A stretch of 11,826 bases of DNA, from the NCBI GenBank assembly GCA_029987395.1, contig DALTVX010000015.1:1-11826 (forward strand), written 5' to 3'. Position 1 is the stretch's first letter; every line of letters starts with the position of its first letter. This document shows positions 1-6,833 of the stretch, in pieces. Under the pieces are notes generated by a model. It was not told the DNA's origin. It made no database searches and saw only the letters and a list, made by a program, of their open reading frames with translations. The DNA is from Methanocorpusculum sp. Its GTDB lineage: Archaea; Halobacteriota; Methanomicrobia; Methanomicrobiales; Methanocorpusculaceae. A program made the position numbers and the translations under genes.

Positions 1-441
1 GTACTCGCGACCCTTCGTATCGAAAACATTTCCAACAAAGAAGTGCCAGCCGACCTGATACTCAAATTGCGGGCGGTCATCCTCTGGAAAGATGTATTTT
101 TTGTCGGTAGGAAGCTCCTGATATCCGCGTGCACTGTCCAATCCAAATAAATTTATGATCGCATATGCCTGATGAGCAGTGATCTCCTCGGCATATTTAG
201 CGAGGGTCGTGTACCGGGCGGTATAATCCGGATTGAAACTCTCCGGGGCGGCGAGCAGATCGGCGATACGCAGACGCATCCGTTTCCCAAAAGCAGACCG
301 GGAATTTTTCTGGTCACCGATCCGGTCCATGATATCCGGTGGGATCAGATCAGGATCATACTCTCGCATCCAAAGAGCACGGGCAATGTTCTCTTTCACC
401 TGATGATCAGGAAGAAGATAGCGACTATCGGTAGTAGTCAT
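1..441 (-). CDS. Partial protein, possibly lipocalin/CrtC-like (3' end cut by window edge)
   Basis: This is an uninterrupted minus-strand reading frame of 147 codons from an ATG at 441 to the window edge, beginning MTTTDSRYLLPDHQV. The first ~110 residues are mostly helical and charged, with no signal peptide or membrane segment. The last visible residues, EYQVGWHFFVGNVFDTKGRE, resemble the start of the beta-barrel in AttH/CrtC-type lipocalin-like proteins, where a W-x-F/Y-x-G strand precedes a D-x-x-G-R/K-E-Y turn. That assignment rests on about 20 residues and is tentative; the catalytic or ligand-binding part would lie beyond the window. An AT-rich box at 467-476 would place transcription start only a few bases ahead of the ATG, which supports this start. 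The gene diverges from the Mrr-N gene. Without the rest of the protein I would call it hypothetical. Confidence 0.6.
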   Translation of the reverse strand, partial: MTTTDSRYLLPDHQVKENIARALWMREYDPDLIPPDIMDRIGDQKNSRSAFGKRMRLRIADLLAAPESFNPDYTARYTTLAKYAEEITAHQAYAIINLFGLDSARGYQELPTDKKYIFPEDDRPQFEYQVGWHFFVGNVFDTKGREY

Positions 442-466
442 ATGAGTGAAATTTACGCGGCTTAGT

Positions 467-476
467 ACATATAGAT
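467..476 (-). promoter_or_regulatory. Probable TATA box for the partial minus-strand gene
   Basis: Read on the minus strand the bases are ATCTATATGT, centred about 31 bases ahead of the ATG at 441. With the usual archaeal spacing of about 25 bases from TATA centre to transcript start, the mRNA would have a leader of roughly five bases. No Shine-Dalgarno sequence is seen ahead of the ATG, which fits a near-leaderless transcript. Confidence 0.45.
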
Positions 477-498
477 ATCCGCAATATATGACGAAAAG

Positions 499-511
499 GA
501 TAAATGTTTAT
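499..511 (+). promoter_or_regulatory. Probable TATA box for the Mrr-N gene
   Basis: The AT-rich element GATAAATGTTTAT is centred about 31 bases ahead of the ATG at 536. It implies a leader of only a few bases, and no ribosome binding site is visible between it and the start codon. Confidence 0.45.
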
Positions 512-535
512 CACTCCTTCTAGCCCGTAAGTATC

Positions 536-1321
536 ATGCCTCTCCCAAATCAGTATTCCCTAATGTATGCACCGATCATAAATTTCCTCTCCGACGGTGT
601 CCCGCATAAAAGAAAAGAGATCAAAGACAGCCTCGTTGCGGTTTTTGGTCTGACACTTGACGAACAGATCATGCAGACAGGAGTGAGAGGTAAAGGGATC
701 TTTGATGCGAAGGTGAACGATGCGCTGTTCTATCTCATCAAAACCGGTATGATCGAACAGACCGATACCACCATCTTCAAAATAACCGACATCGGGATGA
801 AACTCTGGGATCTGAAGATAAAGGTCGTCGATGATGAGATCCTGACAAAGCACGGAAACGGGTTTAAGATCCTGGGCCAAACGCAGGACAATGGAAGACG
901 GCCGGCACCCAGTGTGCAGAAGGTCGTTCACGAAAGGGTCTTCCCGCCGTCAAGACCAAACGCAAGCCCATCAAAAACCCCGGCCGCACCGCTTACAAAA
1001 AGCGGGACCATGACGAGAAATCTCGATTTAGCTCCGAAAAAAGACCTGGACTTTCGAAAGATCATCAACACATCGCGGCAGGGACCCTGGCGCCAGAGAA
1101 TCGATAGATTCACCGAGGCGTACGGCTCGAAGCTGACCCCTGTCGAAACGGACGCTATCAGTAGAATAACCAAAAACAAGGATAAGAATCTCCCTCTTGG
1201 ATCCGAAGACGTAAAACTTCTCTACCTTCTGTTCGAAAAACTGCATGAAGAGGATGCAAAAAATATTCTCACCGTGCTGTTCATCGATGAAAAAGGACAG
1301 GATGTCCCACTAAAAGAATAG
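536..1321 (+). CDS. Mrr N-terminal winged-helix domain protein without a nuclease domain
   Basis: A 261-residue soluble protein. Residues ~4-92 match the Mrr_N pattern: an opening of the type P-x-x-x-x-Y-x-x-L-M, a helix ending in LSDG, the stretch HKRKEIKDSL, then F-D-x-K-V-x-x-A-x-x-Y-L-x-K-x-G and a closing F-K-I-T-D-x-G wing. In Mrr restriction enzymes this domain binds DNA ahead of a PD-(D/E)xK nuclease. Here it is followed by a proline- and serine-rich linker (~115-165) and a C-terminal helical region (~170-261) of a type I do not recognise. I see no D-x(n)-E/QxK nuclease motif. The likely role is therefore DNA binding, perhaps as a regulator, but the target is unknown. It stands alone, with an oligo-T terminator just behind it and no methyltransferase or restriction gene nearby. 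Domain call fairly sure; function open. Confidence 0.8.
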   Translation: MPLPNQYSLMYAPIINFLSDGVPHKRKEIKDSLVAVFGLTLDEQIMQTGVRGKGIFDAKVNDALFYLIKTGMIEQTDTTIFKITDIGMKLWDLKIKVVDDEILTKHGNGFKILGQTQDNGRRPAPSVQKVVHERVFPPSRPNASPSKTPAAPLTKSGTMTRNLDLAPKKDLDFRKIINTSRQGPWRQRIDRFTEAYGSKLTPVETDAISRITKNKDKNLPLGSEDVKLLYLLFEKLHEEDAKNILTVLFIDEKGQDVPLKE

Positions 1322-1351
1322 ATCAAAGATGAGGGTCTGCCCCATATCACA

Positions 1352-1360
1352 TATTTTTTT
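1352..1360 (+). terminator. Oligo-T terminator after the Mrr-N gene
   Basis: The bases TATTTTTTT lie about 30 bases after the stop codon at 1321, without a convincing hairpin. Runs of T alone are sufficient terminators in many euryarchaea. Confidence 0.5.
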
Positions 1361-1408
1361 CAGGGAACGTCTATTCACTGCACAAATGTTTCTCTAATTT
1401 CTGAAAGT

Positions 1409-1418
1409 GAAATATATT
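1409..1418 (+). promoter_or_regulatory. Possible TATA box for the tandem FdhD gene
   Basis: The element GAAATATATT sits only 14-23 bases before the ATG at 1432. If it is the real TATA box, transcription would begin near 1438-1440, inside the annotated frame, and translation would have to start at the in-frame ATG at 1468. It therefore bears on the start choice and does not simply confirm it. Confidence 0.3.
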
Positions 1419-1431
1419 CAGGACAAAAATC

Positions 1432-2928
1432 ATGATACAGCACGAAAAATCAGCTGAAGAGAGCGATATGATACAAAAACAGCCCGCGGCACTCTGGAGT
1501 GATGGAAACGCCACAGAGATCAGCGATGTTGTCGCATGCGAAGATGAGATCGTTCTGTATTTGAACGACAAGGAGTATCTGCATATCGTGGCGAGTTGTG
1601 ATATGCTGGAGGAGTTTGGAGCAGGATTTTTTATCGCCGCGGGTGTTGCCAAAAAGATCCTGGCGGTAAAGGTCTACGGCAAAAACGTATTCGTGGAGGC
1701 GGAGATATTCGAAGATCTTCTGTCCGCAGAAAAAAAAGGTCAGATCTCATCAAAGATCATGATGGATCCACAGGATATTTTTGCCATTCGGGAATCGATG
1801 GATGTGGAGGTCTGGAGGCGGACCGGTGGTCTCCATTGTGCTGCCTTGTGGCATGATCACGAAATAGTTGCTGTTTCCAGTGATGTCGGGAGACACAACG
1901 CCATTGACAAAGTCATCGGATCCATGATCCTGCGGGGAATAGAGCCGGGCGAGTGTGTGCTTGGATGCACAGGCAGACTCCCAAAAGGGATGGTCATGAA
2001 GGCAGTGAACGCCGGTATCCCGATCATCGTTGGGCGCACAGCGGTGACATACCCGGGAGCGATGCTCGCGAAAGAAACAGGGATAACGCTGATCGGCTTC
2101 ACGCGAGAGGATCGATTTACCGTATACTCGCATCCTGGAAGGATCGGCGGATTTCCTACGGCGGGACCGGAAGATGAAACAAACATCGATGATGAGACCA
2201 AACTCTCCGGTTGGAGATATGACAATGGAGAAATCACAAGGTCCGTTGATCCGGTCGTTACCGAGGGATCCATTTCTCTCTACCTCAATGGAGAAAAATA
2301 TCTGGACAATGTTGGAACGCTGGAGTTTCTCGATGAACTGGGCGCTGGATTTTTTGTTGCATCGGGAGTCGCCAAAAAAATCCTTTCCGTCAAGATAGCA
2401 GGCTCTGATATTTTTGTTGAAGCGAGCGAGATATCAGAGGTCTCTGGTACACTGGCATCGGCAGGAGGATTTTGCCCGCGTGATACATCTGTGCGTGTGA
2501 AGGATGGCGGGCGGATCACGCCTGAAGAGATTTTTACCATTCGAAGAAGCATCAACACCGAAAAGTGGGATCAAACTGGAGCACTTCACTGCGCAGTCCT
2601 GTATTATCGGGGCGAGGTGATCTTCGCGGCAAATGATATCGGCAGACACAACGCCGTCGACAAAGTCATCGGTCATATGGTCCTGAATCATCTCGGACCC
2701 GAGGAGTGTGTCTTAGGATGCACCGGCAGGATGCCGCAGGGAATGATCGCGAAAGCAGCAAATTCTGGGATCCCGATCATCGTATCTCGTGCTGCCGCAA
2801 CGTCCGCGGGCATTTGTCTTGCAGAAAAGTCCGGCATCACGCTCATCTGCTTTGCACGACCGCCGCGGTTCACCATCTATACTCATCCACAACGAGTCAC
2901 AGGACTCGGTAACGGAAAGGATGCATAA
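1432..2928 (+). CDS. fdhD: Tandem double FdhD-domain protein (formate dehydrogenase accessory sulfurtransferase family)
   Basis: FdhD proteins pass sulfur to the molybdenum/tungsten-bis(MGD) cofactor of formate dehydrogenase. This protein has 498 residues, about twice the usual length, because it holds two FdhD domains (~31-240 and ~280-491), offset by 251 residues and similar throughout. Each half has the family's D-x-G-R-H-N-A-x-D-K-V-I-G stretch (151-163 and 402-414), a G-x-L-H-C-A segment (133-137 and 384-388), a G-R-x-P-x-G-M segment, and a Y-x-H-P-x-R ending (232-237 and 483-488). The CGxCG loop that carries the two catalytic cysteines of E. coli FdhD is missing from both halves; instead both contain ECVLGC (174-179 and 425-430). 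No formate dehydrogenase gene is nearby. A second possible start is the ATG at 1468, favoured if the TATA-like box at 1409-1418 is used. Family membership is clear; sulfurtransferase activity is doubtful. Confidence 0.88.
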   Translation: MIQHEKSAEESDMIQKQPAALWSDGNATEISDVVACEDEIVLYLNDKEYLHIVASCDMLEEFGAGFFIAAGVAKKILAVKVYGKNVFVEAEIFEDLLSAEKKGQISSKIMMDPQDIFAIRESMDVEVWRRTGGLHCAALWHDHEIVAVSSDVGRHNAIDKVIGSMILRGIEPGECVLGCTGRLPKGMVMKAVNAGIPIIVGRTAVTYPGAMLAKETGITLIGFTREDRFTVYSHPGRIGGFPTAGPEDETNIDDETKLSGWRYDNGEITRSVDPVVTEGSISLYLNGEKYLDNVGTLEFLDELGAGFFVASGVAKKILSVKIAGSDIFVEASEISEVSGTLASAGGFCPRDTSVRVKDGGRITPEEIFTIRRSINTEKWDQTGALHCAVLYYRGEVIFAANDIGRHNAVDKVIGHMVLNHLGPEECVLGCTGRMPQGMIAKAANSGIPIIVSRAAATSAGICLAEKSGITLICFARPPRFTIYTHPQRVTGLGNGKDA

Positions 2929-2944
2929 ATGGTCATTTATCAGA

Positions 2945-2955
2945 TGCTATTTATC
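2945..2955 (+). promoter_or_regulatory. Probable TATA box for the small unknown gene and nitroreductase
   Basis: The bases TGCTATTTATC are centred about 28 bases before the ATG at 2979. The predicted transcript start is within a few bases of the ATG, so this two-gene message is probably leaderless or nearly so. Confidence 0.45.
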
Positions 2956-2978
2956 CCCTCCCGAGAAACAAGATAATC

Positions 2979-3341
2979 ATGAAACTTACACCAAAAGATG
3001 CACTTGTGCGTTATCATCTTGCCGAGCGGCTCAAACTCGACATCATGATGATCGCCCACCAGTTCGTGACCATCAACTCCCTGAAAAAAGAGGAGAAGGC
3101 CGGCGGAAAAGCCATTCTGATCACGCTGACAGATATTCTTGCAAGCGATTGTAGAGCTGCGTCAAAACAGACCGGGGCAAAAGAGTTCGATCTGGCGGCC
3201 GCCGTTTTGCTTGAGGTGATCGGGCTTGCTGAATCGAATCAGTTTGGTCTTGCATCCGACAAAGCAGGCGAAGCGATGACCCCAATTACCACCGTTGCCG
3301 CAGGAGCATACACAGTTTTGAACGAGCATGGACTTATCTGA
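2979..3341 (+). CDS. Small helical protein of unknown function, coupled to the nitroreductase
   Basis: A 120-residue soluble protein I do not recognise. It is predicted almost wholly helical, with an early Met/Leu-rich helix (ERLKLDIMMIAHQFVTIN), a lysine/glutamate-rich turn (residues ~36-43), and an alanine-rich C-terminal half. There are no signal peptide, membrane segments or metal-binding cysteine pairs; the single Cys is at about residue 58. Its last 14 bases overlap the start of the nitroreductase gene in another frame, so the two are almost certainly co-transcribed and translationally coupled. The ATG at 2979 is favoured because a TATA-like box lies at the right distance. A partner or regulator of the nitroreductase is possible, but nothing in the sequence shows this directly. 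Confidence 0.75.
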   Translation: MKLTPKDALVRYHLAERLKLDIMMIAHQFVTINSLKKEEKAGGKAILITLTDILASDCRAASKQTGAKEFDLAAAVLLEVIGLAESNQFGLASDKAGEAMTPITTVAAGAYTVLNEHGLI

Positions 3342-3855
3342 ATTTCAAAACTTCCTTGCGACCCGTTACTCGGTCCGCGAGTATGAGACAGACAGTCTCA
3401 CCGAAGAGGAGAAGGACTATCTGCTCAAAGCTGCGTCGTCCGCTCCGTCTGCCGGTAATCTTGAAGCTTGGGACGTTGTGATCGTGACCGATCCAAGCCA
3501 GCTCGAACTTCTCGGTGATGCGGCAGGAAACCAGCATCAGATCACTGACGCCGGTTCTGCGATCGTCATCTGTGCTAATTACATCCGCTCGATGTCCCGC
3601 TACGCTGACCGAGGCATTCTCTACGCAGTACAGGATGCGACAATTGCGGCCACCTACATGATGCTTGCTGCCCACGCACTTCGTCTGCACACCTGCTGGA
3701 TCGGGGCTTTCGACGAGGAAGAGGTCAAAGGAACTCTCGATCTTCCTGCTCACATCCGTCCGGTCGCGATCCTTTCCATCGGCAGAGGCATGCCGCCTGA
3801 AAAGCATCCTGAGCGCATGGATCCCGAAGGGCACGCACATTACGACATCTGGTAA
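3328..3855 (+). CDS. Nitroreductase family protein (FMN-dependent)
   Basis: A 175-residue protein of the nitroreductase superfamily, cytoplasmic homodimers that bind FMN and reduce nitro groups, quinones or flavins with NAD(P)H. The FMN-phosphate contact motif R-Y-S-V-R is at residues 13-17, APSAGN with a following W at 39-48, and the late family pattern G-A-F-x-E-E-E-V-x-x-x-L-x-L-P followed by R-P-V-A-I-L-S-I-G-R-G at ~126-154. The length is that of the short archaeal/clostridial subgroup. The true substrate cannot be read from sequence. Its ATG lies inside the end of the preceding unknown gene, giving a 14-base overlap, and an oligo-T stretch follows the stop, so the pair forms a closed two-gene unit. 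Confidence 0.9.
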   Translation: MDLSEFQNFLATRYSVREYETDSLTEEEKDYLLKAASSAPSAGNLEAWDVVIVTDPSQLELLGDAAGNQHQITDAGSAIVICANYIRSMSRYADRGILYAVQDATIAATYMMLAAHALRLHTCWIGAFDEEEVKGTLDLPAHIRPVAILSIGRGMPPEKHPERMDPEGHAHYDIW

Positions 3856-3865
3856 GATACCACCC

Positions 3866-3875
3866 TTCTTTTTTT
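3866..3875 (+). terminator. Oligo-T terminator after the nitroreductase
   Basis: The pyrimidine run TTCTTTTTTT starts about ten bases after the stop codon. No stable hairpin precedes it. It separates the nitroreductase unit from the hexuloisomerase operon. Confidence 0.5.
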
Positions 3876-3956
3876 CGTCATTTCATACGACAGCGAGAAA
3901 AATAGCCGCCGATTCCATCACCCTCTTCTATCAGTACATCCTATAGTAAAACACTT

Positions 3957-4559
3957 ATGAATTACGGAGTGTCCGTTCAAAATATGATGAGCCTGATGGC
4001 ATCACGCGTCGATTCCATCGCTCAGGAAATATCTGCAGATCAGGTCGATGCATTTCTAAATGCGATCCTAACGGCAGAGCGTATCTATGTGATGGGCGCC
4101 GGACGATCAGGACTGGTAGCAAAATCCTTTGCTATGCGTTTGATGCACACAGGCTTTACCGCATATGTCGTTGGTGAGACCATAACACCGGCGGTCGATA
4201 CCCATGATCTTATCGTTGCATTTTCCGGATCAGGAAATACGAAAACCATTGGAGAGATCGCAGAAACGGCAAAAGGCCTTGGAGCAAAGGTCGCCCTGAT
4301 CTCATCCAATCCCAACTCAAGGATCGGACATATCGCCGATTTTGTTATTGAGATCGAGACCCAGCGTGAACCGGTCACCTGCGATGCTCACGAGTATGAG
4401 ATCAGGCAGATGCTTGGCGAACACCGCTCGTTTGCCCCGCTTGGGACCATCTTCGAAACATCCTCACTGATGTTTGGAGATGCGGTGATCTCGACGCTGA
4501 TGGATATGAGAAAAATCGAAGAGTCCGACCTGAAACGCCGGCACACCAATATTGAGTGA
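3957..4559 (+). CDS. hxlB: 6-phospho-3-hexuloisomerase (PHI)
   Basis: A 200-residue cytoplasmic SIS-domain isomerase that interconverts 3-hexulose 6-phosphate and fructose 6-phosphate. Sugar-phosphate binding motifs typical of PHI are visible: YVMGAGRSG (44-52) followed by K-S-F-A-M-R-L-M-H, and FSGSGNT (89-95). The C-terminal P-L-G-T-I-F-E (161-167) carries the conserved glutamate expected at the active site. Length matches the ~180-200 residues of archaeal PHI. It is the partner of the Hps domain encoded by the convergent fae-hps gene at 6834-8045; together they make the ribulose monophosphate segment that supplies pentose phosphates. It is the first gene of an operon: its stop at 4557-4559 lies one base ahead of the aminotransferase ATG. 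No clear Shine-Dalgarno precedes its own ATG. Confidence 0.95.
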   Translation: MNYGVSVQNMMSLMASRVDSIAQEISADQVDAFLNAILTAERIYVMGAGRSGLVAKSFAMRLMHTGFTAYVVGETITPAVDTHDLIVAFSGSGNTKTIGEIAETAKGLGAKVALISSNPNSRIGHIADFVIEIETQREPVTCDAHEYEIRQMLGEHRSFAPLGTIFETSSLMFGDAVISTLMDMRKIEESDLKRRHTNIE

Positions 4560-4560
4560 T

Positions 4561-5670
4561 ATGACGGAATTCACATCACGCGTAAAATCGATCGACATCT
4601 CCGGGATACGAAAGATGTTTGAGTCGGCAGCTCCCGGATCCATCAATATGGGTCTTGGCCAGCCGGACTTTGACACACCGGACAATATCAAAAATGCTGC
4701 GATCAAAGCAATTTCTGAAGGAAAAACCGGCTACACAAACAATGCAGGGATCGATGAACTCCGTGCCGCAGTAGCGGCAAAACTTAAGTCGGAGAACGGG
4801 CTTTCCTATAATTCGGCAAACATCCTCATCACCGCAGGAGGATCAGGCGCCCTTCATGCCGCGATCCTTTCGCTGATCGAAAACGGGCAGAAGGTCGTGT
4901 TCAATAACCCGGGCTTTGTCTCGTACGGTGCACTTACAATACTCGCCGGAGGAATTCCTGACCCGGTCGCTCTTAGACCGGATCTTCATCTGGATGTCGA
5001 GGCACTCAAAGAACACTTCTCCGACAAGAAGACCAAAGTCATGGTCTTGAACAGTCCGGCAAATCCAACCGGCGCGGTGGAGACAAAGGAGACGATAAAA
5101 GCCGTTGTCGAGTCCGCAGCGGATCACGGCGTCACCGTTCTCTCCGATGAGGTGTATGAAAAATTCTGTTACGGTGACACCAAATTTGTCAGCGCGGCAA
5201 CGTTTGGCGACAACGTCGTCACGATCAATGCGGTTAGCAAAACTTATGCAATGACCGGATGGCGCATCGGATTTATGGCAGGGTCCAAAGATATCATCGA
5301 CCAGGCGGTAAAAGTCCAGCAGTATTCTCTTGCCTGTCCAACCTCGATCGCCCAGTATGCGGCTCTTGAAGCATACACCGGCGATCAATCATCGATAGGC
5401 GTGATGAAGAAAGAATACGAAGTACGACGTGACCTTATCATCAACGGACTTCGTGAGATGGGGATCTCCGTAAGCATGCCGGAAGGGGCATTCTATGCAT
5501 TCCCAAAACTAGATCATGACACGGTCATGAAGATAGTAGCAGCAGGCGTCATTATCACGCCCGGCTCGGCATTTGGCTCAAATGGTGCAGGATATGCCCG
5601 AATGAGCTATGCAACGTCTCAGAAAAACATTAACATCGCTCTTGAAAGAATACGAAAGGTCGTGGCTTAA
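4561..5670 (+). CDS. Class I pyridoxal-phosphate aminotransferase (aspartate aminotransferase-like)
   Basis: A 369-residue fold-type I, class I aminotransferase. Visible motifs: the N-terminal LGQPDFDTP (32-40), the NPTG cofactor/substrate motif (N168), SDEVYE (D196 and Y199 contact the PLP ring), SKTYAMTGWRIG with the Schiff-base lysine K227 and phosphate-binding R235, and YARMSYA, whose R347 binds the substrate alpha-carboxylate. The best guess is transfer between aspartate or aromatic amino acids and 2-oxoglutarate; specificity cannot be settled from motifs. I chose the ATG at 4561, one base after the hexuloisomerase stop. A TTG at 4552 is in frame and would add three residues with an 8-base overlap. 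GAGTGAT lies across the hexuloisomerase stop. The next gene starts directly at its stop codon, so it is the middle gene of a three-gene operon. Confidence 0.92.
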   Translation: MTEFTSRVKSIDISGIRKMFESAAPGSINMGLGQPDFDTPDNIKNAAIKAISEGKTGYTNNAGIDELRAAVAAKLKSENGLSYNSANILITAGGSGALHAAILSLIENGQKVVFNNPGFVSYGALTILAGGIPDPVALRPDLHLDVEALKEHFSDKKTKVMVLNSPANPTGAVETKETIKAVVESAADHGVTVLSDEVYEKFCYGDTKFVSAATFGDNVVTINAVSKTYAMTGWRIGFMAGSKDIIDQAVKVQQYSLACPTSIAQYAALEAYTGDQSSIGVMKKEYEVRRDLIINGLREMGISVSMPEGAFYAFPKLDHDTVMKIVAAGVIITPGSAFGSNGAGYARMSYATSQKNINIALERIRKVVA

Positions 5671-6720
5671 ATGGAACTTAACGAAATCAATACATTACTG
5701 GAAAAACTCTCGAACGCACATGGTATCTCAAGCCGTGAAACTGCAGTAGCAAAAATCATCCGCGATGAGATCTCCGGATTTGTCGATGAGATAAGAACTG
5801 ACAAAATGGGCAATATGATCGCGGTCAAAAAAGGCGATGACTTTAAGATCATGCTTGCGGCTCATATGGATGAGATCGGGCTGATGGTCCAGTTCGTAGA
5901 CGAACGCGGATTCATCCGGTTTGTCACGATCGGCGGCTGGTTCAACCCGGTCCTCGTTACCCAGAGAGTGATCCTGCATGGAGAAAAAGGCCAGGTCTAC
6001 GGTGTTCTCGGTAACAAACCACCCCACGTGATGACCGAAGAGGATAAGAAAAAGCCGATCGATCTGGCCGATCTTTTCATCGATGTCGGAGCAACATCAC
6101 CCGAGGAAGTGGAGGCGCTGGGGATCACCGTTGGAACTGCAGTCACGATGGACCGTCAGTATGTCAAACTTGCCGGAACCACCGTCACAGGAAAGGCAAT
6201 GGACAACCGTGCAGGTTGTGCGATGCTTATTGGAGCCCTCAAAGAGATGAAAACCTCGCACACCGTATACGCAGTATTCACCGTGCAGGAAGAAGTCGGC
6301 CTCAAAGGAGCAAAGACGAGTGCATATAGTCTGGATCCCGACGTAGCAATAGCAACTGATGTAACGATCCCGGGGGACTCGCCAGGAGTCGAACGCCGCA
6401 AGGCCCCGGTGTATATGGGCAAAGGACCGGTCATTGGTATGGCATCGGCAAGCGGCCGCGGCCACTTAGCAGATCCACGGATCGTTGACTGGCTCGTCAA
6501 GACCGGAAAGAAACATAATATTGCCTGCCAGGTCGAGGTCGGAGATGGCGGGAATACCGATGCTTCTGCTATCAACTATGAACGCGGAGGGATCCCGAGT
6601 GTTCCGTTCTCGGTCCCGGCACGATATATCCACTCGCCGGTCGAGGTCATCGACTTAAAAGATCTTGAGTCGGCGATCCACCTGCTGGCAAAAGTCGTGG
6701 AAACAAAACCAAAATTCTAA
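5671..6720 (+). CDS. M42 family metallo-aminopeptidase (TET-type)
   Basis: A 349-residue peptidase of family M42, often mislabelled endoglucanase/cellulase. These form large tetrahedral dodecamers in the cytosol that trim peptides released by the proteasome. All two-zinc-site residues are in place: AAHMDE (H65, with D67), MDNRAG (D178), VQEEVG (E207 as general base, E208 as metal ligand), ATDVT (D230) and YIHSPVE (H321). The GDGGNTDA stretch near 281-288 is also typical. Residue preference cannot be judged. Its ATG follows the aminotransferase TAA with no gap, showing tight operon coupling; the upstream context suggests amino-acid recycling for these two genes. Oligo-T stretches follow the stop. 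Confidence 0.95.
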   Translation: MELNEINTLLEKLSNAHGISSRETAVAKIIRDEISGFVDEIRTDKMGNMIAVKKGDDFKIMLAAHMDEIGLMVQFVDERGFIRFVTIGGWFNPVLVTQRVILHGEKGQVYGVLGNKPPHVMTEEDKKKPIDLADLFIDVGATSPEEVEALGITVGTAVTMDRQYVKLAGTTVTGKAMDNRAGCAMLIGALKEMKTSHTVYAVFTVQEEVGLKGAKTSAYSLDPDVAIATDVTIPGDSPGVERRKAPVYMGKGPVIGMASASGRGHLADPRIVDWLVKTGKKHNIACQVEVGDGGNTDASAINYERGGIPSVPFSVPARYIHSPVEVIDLKDLESAIHLLAKVVETKPKF

Positions 6721-6745
6721 TTTTTTAAAACTATTTTTATTTTTT
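6721..6745 (+). terminator. Oligo-T terminator of the hxlB-aminotransferase-M42 operon
   Basis: Three runs of five or six T (6721-6726, 6734-6738, 6740-6745) begin directly after the stop codon at 6720. Multiple T-runs in series are typical of archaeal termination. They face the terminator of the convergent fae-hps gene. Confidence 0.65.
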
Positions 6746-6790
6746 ATGGATCTGGAATACAGATACATCTGCAGAAAATCAGGGACTTTT

Positions 6791-6820
6791 AAAAAAAAAA
6801 AGGTTTGCGGTATGAACCGC
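6791..6820 (-). terminator. Hairpin plus 11-T terminator of fae-hps
   Basis: On the minus strand, a GCGGT/ACCGC stem of 5 bp with a four-base loop (6807-6820) is followed by a run of 11 T (6801-6791). It begins about 14 bases after the fae-hps stop codon. Hairpin plus T-run is a strong termination signal and blocks read-through into the convergent operon. Confidence 0.7.
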
Positions 6821-6833
6821 GGATATGACCGGC

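Noticed and set aside
172..465. 97-codon plus-strand open frame
   Set aside because: It lies antisense to the minus-strand frame from 441 to the window edge, which has a better composition, a TATA box at the right distance and a lipocalin-like ending.
536..1321. Restriction-modification or defence island around the Mrr-N gene
   Set aside because: No methyltransferase, nuclease, helicase or other defence gene is nearby; the neighbours are core metabolic genes.
1857..2273. Minus-strand frames opposite the tandem FdhD gene
   Set aside because: They are Ser/Pro-rich and occur at equivalent places in both FdhD repeats, as expected of antisense shadows of a duplicated gene.
3334..3840. 168-codon minus-strand frame opposite the nitroreductase
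   Set aside because: The plus strand encodes a full nitroreductase with all motifs; the antisense frame is rich in Arg, Cys and His and resembles no family.
4552..4560. TTG start for the aminotransferase
   Set aside because: An ATG three codons further in sits one base after the upstream stop; the TTG adds only three residues and has no ribosome binding site.
4843..5388. 181-codon minus-strand frame within the aminotransferase
   Set aside because: It is antisense to the NPTG and Schiff-base lysine region of a clear aminotransferase and has atypical composition.
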